Assembly: GCF_025698545.1 (NCBI RefSeq)
Contig: NC_068565.1
Location: 1,302,001 to 1,366,000 of the forward strand
Length of the DNA stretch: 64,000 bases
Source of the DNA: Gossypium raimondii
Lineage: Eukaryota; Streptophyta; Magnoliopsida; Malvales; Malvaceae
Reading direction: 5' to 3'
Shown: positions 55,087 to 64,000 of the stretch, piece after piece
Layout of the letters: the number at the start of each line of letters is the position of its first letter
Position numbering within the stretch: position 1 is the stretch's first letter
The notes under the pieces: generated by a model
The model's input: only the letters and a program-made list of their open reading frames with translations
What the model was told of the DNA's origin: nothing
The model's database searches: none
Translations under genes and position numbers: made by a program

Positions 55087-55338
55087 GGTAAACTATTGTC
55101 AATCACTCTAAATAAGAGTCATTTCCATTTTGGTCACCATAATTTTTTTTCATATAAATGCACTATTAGTCTTTCGTTACTATTTAACATTGGAGTGATC
55201 AATGCATCATTAGTCCTCCGTTACTATTTAACAGTGGAGTGATCAATTTGTTCAATTTCTTTTTTGGATGACAAGATTAACAAAAAATAAATTTTAAGTG
55301 GCGAAAATAACAACAAACCTGATTAGTTTACCCTTTTA
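55087..55338. mobile_element. Short repeat element with agggtaaact ends
   Basis: It starts agggtaaactattgtcaat and ends gattagtttaccct, an 11-bp inverse. Inside, a phrase of about 40 bp (cgttactatttaaca-tggagtgatcaat) occurs twice in tandem (about 55172-55205 and 55218-55247). No coding potential. Confidence 0.5.
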
Positions 55339-55693
55339 ATTTGAAACAAAAAGAACTTTTAAGCAGGCTTCTGGCAGCATCATTTTACATGCAATCGACC
55401 ATTTTCATATTTATTCAGCAATCAGCAATGCATTTTTGCAGCATTTAAGCATAAGGATAAATTTGGTAATAGATTTTTCACCCATTGTTGTTTATGAACT
55501 ACAAAGGCAATCAGAAAGAATTGACTTACACTTTTAGTACTTTCAAGGATCTCTCTGTCTTGGAAGCTAAGGAAATTCAACTTGGTTCTTCAACAGTTCA
55601 CTGATTTTTTCCTGTTATCTGCATACACTCTTATAATGGTGAATTGTGTGCAGTAAACTTGCCCCGTTCCCTCTCAACATTAGTCACACATCA

Positions 55694-56008
55694 TCATTGC
55701 ATCGATTCAACACAGAAGCTAGATTCAACTGGACACCTTCAACACCAAAAAAGAAAAGGTTTCTATAAATTAAAAAAGAAATTTGAATTTATTGTCACAA
55801 TTTAAATTGAAGGAATGGTGTTTTTCCTTTAGAGCAGACGAACGAGCGACCTGAAAATGCGAATTTGAGAGACGAATCCTGGAAGAGAGACCAAGCGGGG
55901 AAGAAGCGGCTTTGGCTTTAGCTCGAGGGCGAGCCAAGCTGCAGCTTTCCGAACAGAGTTTGATCGGAAAACTGATCTTGCGATGGCGGTGACGCCAAAA
56001 GACGCCAA
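55694..56008 (-). pseudogene. NFD6-like small organelle-targeted protein gene, two exons, no visible ATG
   Basis: Exon 1 reads ASFGVTAIARSVFRSNSVRK and KPKPLLPRLVSLPGFVSQIRIF. With a GT-AG intron (55850-55737) it joins in frame to RCPVESSFCVESMQ and stop (TGA, 55696-55694). The pattern ARSVFRS ... P-R-P ... IFRxPVExSFCVES is that of NUCLEAR FUSION DEFECTIVE 6-like proteins of mitochondria or plastids. Two oddities: the codon at the expected start is TTG (56008-56006) with an upstream in-frame stop, and the usual tail after CVES is missing. It may be a pseudogene, or use an upstream exon or non-ATG start. A 10-bp tandem duplication (gacgccaaaa twice) sits at the start. Confidence 0.55.
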
Positions 56009-56039
56009 AATTCACAAAAATTCTCAGGGTTTTGGACCT

Positions 56040-57468
56040 TTAATTTTGGATTCATAAAGTTCTAAAACCCTGTTTCGGAGCTTGAGAAGTTGAGAAACGG
56101 ATCGGGTGGCGTTGAATCCAATGAGCATGAATGAGTAAATGGGCCACAGGCCCAAAAATCAACTCCAATAATGTGTTAAATTCTTTGGACATCCTCGATT
56201 AATAACTCATATTCAAAATTGATTCTTAAAGTTTAAAATGTTCTAATTGAATCAACAAAATTTCAATATCATATCAATTAAGTCCTATTAAACGCATTAA
56301 TTAATATATAAACGAGTATATACTTCTATACGAACAGCTCAGATCTCATATATGTAAATAATAATTCCCTAAATTTTACCGTCTACTATTTTCTTAAATG
56401 TCAAATCCAAGTTACAATAAAAACAAATATATTTATTTATTTATTTTGAATATAACAAATTCAAAGTGTTTACATCAAACTACTTGAAATAAATAAAAAA
56501 AATCATTTACTTTATCTGAACATAAGTCTTGTAAAATCTCCCTAGGAACCTCCTAATAAATAGAACACCTTCGTTACTATCAAAAGTCAACTTTGGCAAT
56601 CCCATTAGCAGCTTGATTATCCTTGGTGAGAACATACCTAAAAAATCATAATTTTCTATATTTTAATATTTGTTTGATTCTTCATTCTTCAATGGGTTTA
56701 ACCACCTCCATGTTATCCACATGAATCAACACTATCTAAAGTCTTCATTCCTCCATGTTATCCATATGAATAAACACTATCTAACATCTTCATTCGTTTA
56801 AAATAATCATCCCATACAGAATGCCCCAAAACTCAACTTCAAAAACTAACACTCCATTGCGTAATGATTTTATCCCATTCATCAATGTATACATTTAATG
56901 CCAAAAGTATTAATTAGAGTGACAACATTTAATGGCAAAATCAATAAACAGAAGTGTAAATTTTTATTCAGTTTCCAGTTTATTTCAAAAGCAAATGAAT
57001 GAGCATCTTGTATGAAATTTTGGTGTGATTAAAGTTGGTTAATTTTTAATACATTTAGAATTTGATTACCTCTCTACTAAATTCTTTGATTACTTTCAAA
57101 CTCATTAGATCCTCATTGTCAAACCAACAATTTTAATAAAATTTTAACAAGAATTGAATTTTAAAATTTTAAAACAAATATACAAAAAAATTCAAAACTT
57201 ATAATAACCAAATTTTTAACCCCATATTTGAATACTAAACTAATGGAGTCGGTCAAAACATCAAAATGCGCAGCAAAAGAAATGTAAAAGGGAATATTGC
57301 CGTAAAGAAAGCTTGCCTGGTTTAACTAACATTTTCATATCTAGTCGTTCTGACTTAAAAAACTTTATCATGAAAAAAATAATAATAAAGTTCGAAAATT
57401 TGTTTAAAAACGGTGTCACATTACAGTCACCAACCATGGAAGTAGCGGCCGAGTTCTTGCTTTTTAAC
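56040..57468. other. Intergenic between the NFD6-like gene and RPN1
   Basis: Moderately AT-rich. A short direct repeat (ccatgttatccacatgaatcaacactatctaa / ccatgttatccatatgaataaacactatctaa) lies at about 56709-56780. It includes the RPN1 3' flank. No gene was seen. Confidence 0.5.
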
Positions 57469-60400
57469 TTAACTATCCTCTCTGTAGTCTGGGTTTTCTT
57501 TCAAAATAACATGCCCCTCCAGGATGGGTGAAAGGGGAATATACCTGTAAAAACGAGATATTTGTTAGCGAAAATCAGGGTTAAATCAGACAATTCACTC
57601 GGGAGAGGTTTTAACTTACTTTTCGGTAGCCAGTTCTGCTCTATCACCGGCAGCAAGAAGAACCGGAGTGGAATGAGTTTGGAAGCCAGTGATAGTCTTG
57701 GGTCGACCAGCCTGCCCAACAACATCAACAGCTTGACCTACACGGACTGGGACCGATAGAGGTTTGAGGTTTTCGTCGACGGTCATCAACATCCTTGGCT
57801 GTAGACAATAGAAAACAATATTATACGAGAACAACAGCATTGAAAAACACATGCACTGGGAGAATAACTAGTACGACTGTAACTGATTACTGACCTGCAT
57901 TGCCAGAACAATGAAGTAGAGGACATAATGGTATTTTCCCAGTACCATAGCTTTCATATCGAGGCATGCGTGCAACATTGTAACCAAACCAGCAAGTGCA
58001 GTCCTGGAGTCAACAAAAGAAGGAAAATTTCATCCAGTTTAACCAAGATAAAGCAGAGTATACGATTATGTGTTTTTGGAAGAGCCACTTACGGTGATAG
58101 CAAAAAGCGGTCAGAATGATATGGATTAAGAGTCAATAGACCCTTCCCCAAATGAACTAAACCTTGAGCAATTCGCACCTGGACAAGCAACCGAGCCTTA
58201 GTTTGTCTCAAAAAGCACACAGTATCATGGATCGAATTATAAAGAGTACAGAAAACATACACAAAAGAGAAGGCTAGCATCCTTGTAGTAATAACTTGAA
58301 AGATTGCGAAGCATGCCAGCAATGCGAGCATTATTGGTTCCAGCACCTATTAAACCCAAGGAGATAACTGCAGCCTGCAGCATCCATACAAACACTTTGA
58401 GTGCAAGCTGATGGGAGAGACGGAGCGGAAAAAAAACACTAATTCTAATCATCTTACCATTGCAACTTCTGAATCCGAATCATGACTAAGCCTGCTTAAT
58501 GTGTCCATAACATTAACCTGCATAATATCACATCGATCAAGCTCGTTTGCTGTGATGAAAAAGTGGTGACTCGAAAAAGGACAAACTAGGCTTTTCAGCA
58601 ACATTTAATGAGATTAGTTTACCTTTGGGTTTGATATACAAAGAAGACCAAGAGCCAAAGGAACTGCACGACGGATATTCTGCTCACCATACTGCAAAAG
58701 ATGCTCTAGTGAACGAATTGACATATCAAGACCCAATTCTTCAGCCATTGCTACCATGGCGATACCAAGCACAGCTGGACCTTGGTGGGTTTCGCCCTTC
58801 TCAAGATGCTGAGCACAATGACCAAGAAGGTTTTGGACCTGTATATAAAAAGGGTTTAGCTAATATTCATGCCAAATCAAATTTGCACAGCATATTGATG
58901 ACTCACGAGATTACCTTCAGAACATTCCCAGTTCCAGCATAAGCACAAGAAAGTAGTGTCATATCACAATATTTTCTTATTTTTTCATTGAACGTCTTTG
59001 AGACCTCCGCAGTCGCCTCCACTCTTTCCTGTAGTTTGCAGCACAAGTTGGGATGAAATGTTGCAAAATTGTAATGAGCAGACTAATTTTCTCAAGCTGA
59101 AAATTAAAACCTATGCAACCTAGGACTAAAGCATACGTAATTCATACACTTATATATTAAGACGCGTAGCACACAAACACCAGCTCCTTTTCTTTTCTTT
59201 TTCTTTTTTTTCATTTTTTGAGAAATGGTTAATTTCCAACTTTGGTCCTAATACATTAAATTTTGAGTTTTAATCCTTATACTTTAATTTCTAACATAAT
59301 TTGATCTCTATATTTTTATAATTTTATGAATTAGCTCAAATGGTTAATATCGTTAGCTCTTCAATTAAAATGTTATGTGGTTATATATAATTCGAAAGCA
59401 GATTTTTAAATCCATAAAATCGAGAGATAAATTCTTAAAAATAGAAGTAAGAGGATTAAATTCCAAAGTGTAGAGACTTAAAGTCATGGTTGTTTGAACC
59501 AATCAAACAGCTGGTGTACCAGTCCCGAGAGGGGCATCAAACCAGTTGACCCGCGAACCAATACGGGTCAGTAGAATTAGGCTAAAAAGCCAATTGAGCC
59601 GGTCTTTTATTTTTTAGAATATTTTTATTTTTATGTTTTTTAATGATTTATTTAATCGAACCATATGAACCATTGGTCTGACTAGTTCAACCACCATTTT
59701 GGTTCTAAAATCTTTGCTTAGAGTATTTATTCTTCAAATTTTTACTCTATAATTTGATACAAACAAATAATCAACCAAACGTGGAGCATGGGTGGACCAT
59801 ACTAGTTCACTAGATATACCCGAAAAAGTCATTTACCTGCTTCCCAAGGTATAAAAGACCAAGAGCAAGTGGCAGAAGACGAGTGAGGGGCTCCCCCAAC
59901 TCTGACTCACTTCGGTCCATTAAAGCAAATATAATAGCCTGTGCAACCTCCTCATTGCAGGAACCCACGTATATCAAACCCAATGAAATTGCAGTAAATG
60001 CTATCACATCAAGGGGAGCCTTTGCATCATTAAGTATCAGAGTCAAGCTGCTACGGATCTGTAAATTAAATTGGTAAACATTCATTATAGCTGCCAATGC
60101 CATGCACTAGGAGGTTCATTAACAGGAGATAAAGCGCAAGATTTATACCTGCTCATTCTGGGCACCAGCATATGCAATTCCCAAACCCATAATTGCACCA
60201 ATACGGACTGAAGAATCCTCTTTACCAATATAATCACTCAATAGAGCCAGTGCCTTATAAAAGGAAATAAGACAGTAATATAGTGAGCATTATACTCTGA
60301 ATGAACCAAACGATGATGAGGAGAAAGGGAACTCACAGGGTCACAATCATTCTTAACACCGCAATTGACAATCCCAACTCCTAATAATGCTCCAGCAATC

Positions 60401-63400
60401 ACATGGTTATCATTGCTATGGAAATACTTGTCAATCTGAGCAAGCCCAGAGTCGACATCCCACAATAGAATCATACCCTGTTATGGGGAAGCCAAATCAT
60501 ATACTTAAGCTAGATTCCAAATATGAACTTGATTACCAACCTATGCATACACATATTGGGGCAAAAAATAGTAGGGTACGCGTACCAGACTTGCTGCGGC
60601 ACTGGTCTTCCCGTGTTCTTTGTTTTTGAAAAGCCAATTTCCAGATGAACCACCAATTGAAGAGTCTGCTGGTGCTGTCATTAACTTATCCTGCAAGGCA
60701 CACATCAATTGATATTAAATCTTAAGCTACCATGATCTCATTATTTTTAAGCTTGTAAACTATACCTGGCCAAAACCAGCATTAACAAATGCATTGACGA
60801 ACGTAGCAGCCAAATTCTGTCTAGCTGAATCAACACTTGCACCAGCACTAGCACGGCCATCAAGCAAGTGAGCCTAACAAATCCAAGCATGTAAGTTGTC
60901 AATCCATTAAGCAAATTATCCAACATGGTCAATGCAGTAAGATGCACACTTTAATAACTGAGATAATTTAAGCACTTCACACCCTATCAAAACCGGCAAA
61001 AGAAAAATAATCTTTTAAGAGGAGGGGGGCAGCCAACCACTAAAGGTACAGCACCAGGTCTTATATACTACCTTAAAATGTTTAGCAAGTTTTGAAGTCC
61101 AAACCTTATAGATATCTTCTGGAGATTTAGGCTCCATAACCTCGATATCACGAGCAAGGGTGAGATAACTTTCACTTAATTTAGTATTGTTGATGATATC
61201 CTGTAATGTCTCTCTTTCATCATCATCTGCAACCATCTCATCATCAAGCTCAAAGGTGATCCCCTGCAAATAGTCACACGTCCATAATCAGAAGAAAATA
61301 TAAACTAATGACATACTTAGCAACAAACAGTTACAGATGCTTTCAGCACAACGAAGCAAAATAAAGCAAGCTGCGTACTTACATGTCGAGCAAGAATGTA
61401 GCAAAATTGCATCTTCTTTAGCTGATTATCACAAGTTGTAAACACCTGTCTCACATGCTGAAAGAGCACATACTAAATTGTTAATACAAAAATCAATTTA
61501 AAACTGAAATCCTGAAAAAGATTTGCAAAACAATGCTGCGTGGCAAGAAAGGAGAAAAACATAATAGGAAACAAACCTGCATGTTGTCAAGGGAAAGTGC
61601 AATTTGAAGTGCACTCGCGAATTCCTCAAACTTAAGATATATTGAGTATGCAATATCCAAAACTAACATGTCATCTGGTCCAGGAAGGTATCTGAAAAAA
61701 TATTGCAGCATGAAATGTCATCACAGGAAGAGCAAGCTCGACGTTATTTGTCATGGGAACGAACGTTAAAAGATAAAATTGTATATTTTTTTTTAGACTT
61801 AACAAGTTCAACAAGTGATTGATTGAGAATACTATCAGAAGAACAATAAAAACACTGTATGTATATTGGAAAGTAGTCCAAAGCTTTTAAACTCCATACC
61901 TAGCAGCGCTGGTGAGGTATAGACAAGTTCTCTTGAAATTTGTCTTATCAACATGCTCAATTAAAAGGTCAAGATCCTCAACCTGCAGTTAGGTGTTTTG
62001 AGCTCAGTAACAAGAGAAGGGAACACAGATAAGAAACCTGAAAAGATTAAAAAAATGTTGTCTGGTACCTCCATCAAGAGATCAACAGCTTCAGGTTCAG
62101 CATTGTGCTGTGTCAAAAAGTACAGAGATGTTAGAAACATGAAGCCAAAGAAATTTCCGAAAAAAATTTGTTCTGAAAAAAAAAATCAATTGCCTGTTAC
62201 ATATGACAAGGAGAAAGCTATACCTTCATGTGAAATGAAACAATCTGTTGCACAAGCTCCATTAGATCTTCAATTGCAGCCTCTTCACTCTGCATTAGCA
62301 ACAAAGTAAATAACATTATCATCCAGATTAATGTCTCACCATTAAAGATAACCCTACATTACATAACTCATAGAAACTACAAAATGTCTAAAGATTCCTT
62401 AGACTTCTAACCTGTCGCTTCCCATACTCTTGTGCAATTTCTCCAGCCAAGTTCCTGAGCACAAATAATGAAGTGAGAACAAAATTATTCCAGTTATATG
62501 TCATCACGAACATGAAAAGATGATGCATAAAATGAAAGATTTCACATAGGTGATCTTCTGGTTACAAATCCTAAGTCGGAGCACCAACACAAAGTGGAAC
62601 TTGAAACCAATATACCAACAAATAAACACAAAAACATTATCATAATCTAAAACTACTCACAAGTTTGACCAGATATAGCTGATGAAGAACCCCTAATACA
62701 AGATTTTCACAAAAAGTAGAGTAATTTAGCATGTTATCAAGTCGGACAATGCTCACCTCACATACTCATGACCCCACGAACCAATATCACCTTCTGAACC
62801 CAACAATCTGTACTTCAAACTCTCCTGTAGGATTGTCAAACGAAAAAATGATAAACAAAGATAGAACTCAAAACAAGTGGGGAAAGAAAAATCGATACAA
62901 AAATGTGTAATTCCACAATTATAGTGTTTCCAAAAATAAAAAAACTTGAAAGCTACCCGCTCTCCCTCTGCAGACATGGTCAGTGCCAACACAGACAGGA
63001 TATCGGCCAAGTATTTCTGCAAACAAGTGAAGGTAAATTGGTGATGCAGAGTATATGGGAAAAAAAGGAAATATCTAGGAAAGCAAACACTTTAAGAAAA
63101 TTGAAATTCTAGATTTTCAAAAGTGTGGTTAATTGAGATATTTATATAAGGAACAATTCGCAGCACCCCTGAAATAAAAATTATAAACAAAGTCCCTATA
63201 TAAAATATTAATGCCTTCATCTAAATCATCCTTCAGTGAATTGCTTAGCCCAATAAACATTACCCTAATAAAAGATGTAATGGAAGATAATCAAAGCAAA
63301 ATTCCTAATACCTTTAAATCAGATTCTGGCATTGTCTCGTAAAAAGCTTTTAGGGTTCCATAATGAGGACGGAGAAACTTCAATGGCTTCGGAACAGAAG

Positions 63401-63801
63401 TCATAGAGCTTGTTGAAGTCCGGATTTCATGCCTACATAGCATATCAAATCAAATCATAATTTTTTTTTAAATAACCTTTAACTAACAGTGACAAAAAAC
63501 CCCTAATTTGATTCAATCACCTCATGCTCTCAAGAGCTACTTTCTGTAACCCAGGATCGGAATCCTGAACTCTCTCTACATATAACTCCAACTGTTGTTT
63601 CAAAGCCAAATCCTCCTCAGACTGCATAAAAAAAAAAGCCAAGTGTTAAAAAATTCGTTACAGTTAACCGAAAAAGCTAAATCCCGAACAGCCACTCACC
63701 AGATCCTCATCATCTTTCTTCTTTTGGTCCTCTTTCTTCTTTGGATCCTTCGCCGGAGCATTCGCCTGAGAAGTTCCGGCGTCGTTTTTCTGATCCGACA
63801 T
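57469..63801 (-). CDS. RPN1: 26S proteasome non-ATPase regulatory subunit RPN1, about 21-23 exons
   Basis: RPN1 is the large base scaffold of the 19S regulatory particle. It binds ubiquitin-like shuttle factors, ubiquitin and the RPT ring. The start at 63801 gives [20 protein letters not shown] with a lysine-rich acidic N terminus. Exons then read [80 protein letters not shown], and the toroid of proteasome/cyclosome repeats ([84 protein letters not shown]). The last exons give [20 protein letters not shown] and [20 protein letters not shown], ending REDS with TAA at 57471-57469. Total about 890 aa, the usual length. The longest intron (about 59030-59835) contains repeat-like sequence. The gene looks intact and is probably constitutive. 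Confidence 0.93.
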
Positions 63802-64000
63802 CGTAATTAGGGTTGCTTTTCGAGTTATTGGGTTTTAGGGATTTCCTTTTGGAGGAGAGCAAGAACAAAAGAGAAGTGGAACTCTTTTAAGTACTAATAT
63901 ATTTTACAATGAATTTCTCTCCAAGCAATCAAGGCATCTTTTTTTTTTCTAAACCGGCCCCTTTCCGAAGATGAAAGAGCGGAATGTACTTGAACCGGGC
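63802..64000. promoter_or_regulatory. RPN1 5' UTR and proximal promoter
   Basis: The minus-strand leader just before the ATG is short and contains aaccctaat-like sequence (aattagggttgc, 63806-63817; gttttaggga). This telobox-like AAACCCTAA motif is common near starts of plant translation and proteasome genes. The window ends here. Confidence 0.4.

Noticed and set aside
1-64000. CRISPR arrays, phage or bacterial operons
   Set aside because: No regularly spaced repeats, Shine-Dalgarno spacing or prokaryotic genes; the DNA is plant nuclear.

Overview
The window looks like nuclear DNA of a eudicot plant. Intron-rich genes with AT-rich introns, plant-specific families (NAC, RR-TZF, nsLTP, coiled-coil NLR) and dense transposon debris support this. 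The style of the repeats and genes fits cotton (Gossypium, Malvaceae), but that is an inference and was not checked by a search.

Region 1 (1-23 kb) is a tandem cluster of RPS5-type CC-NB-LRR (NLR) resistance genes, all on the + strand. A decayed Ty1/copia element at the left edge has inserted into the last LRR exon of one NLR, leaving only a 3' stub. Four further NLRs follow. NLR-1 has a compensated double frameshift, a 13-residue deletion before MHDV and an in-frame stop. NLR-2 is intact. NLR-3 is truncated by a 14-bp deletion. NLR-4 is long and open but has lost its leader and the N-terminal MGN acylation motif. Pieces of the neighbouring URI gene, and chimeric URI/NLR joins, lie between them, so the array seems to have grown by unequal and illegitimate recombination that took URI along.

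Region 2 (23-34 kb) holds the intact multi-exon URI prefoldin gene (minus strand), an atypical NAC gene, an RNase H-like transposon remnant, a TIR element carrying a captured 5' piece of the RNA polymerase II subunit gene RPB3, and a secreted LRX-like LRR protein without an extensin tail.

Region 3 (34-52 kb) holds a complete TPX2 spindle-assembly gene (minus), a non-specific lipid-transfer protein gene with one late intron, and two tandem intronless RR-TZF CCCH zinc-finger genes. The latter are duplicated as a unit of about 4.2 kb, including a conserved distal block with paired W-boxes.

Region 4 (52-64 kb) is transposon-rich: two hAT-like elements with visible 8-bp target duplications and tRNA-derived SINE copies. 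It ends with a small NFD6-like gene that lacks a visible ATG and the complete RPN1 26S proteasome subunit gene (minus). No rRNA, tRNA gene or CRISPR was seen. The most informative features are the recombination scars in the NLR/URI array, the conserved hairpin in the NLR P-loop codons, and the RPB3 capture.
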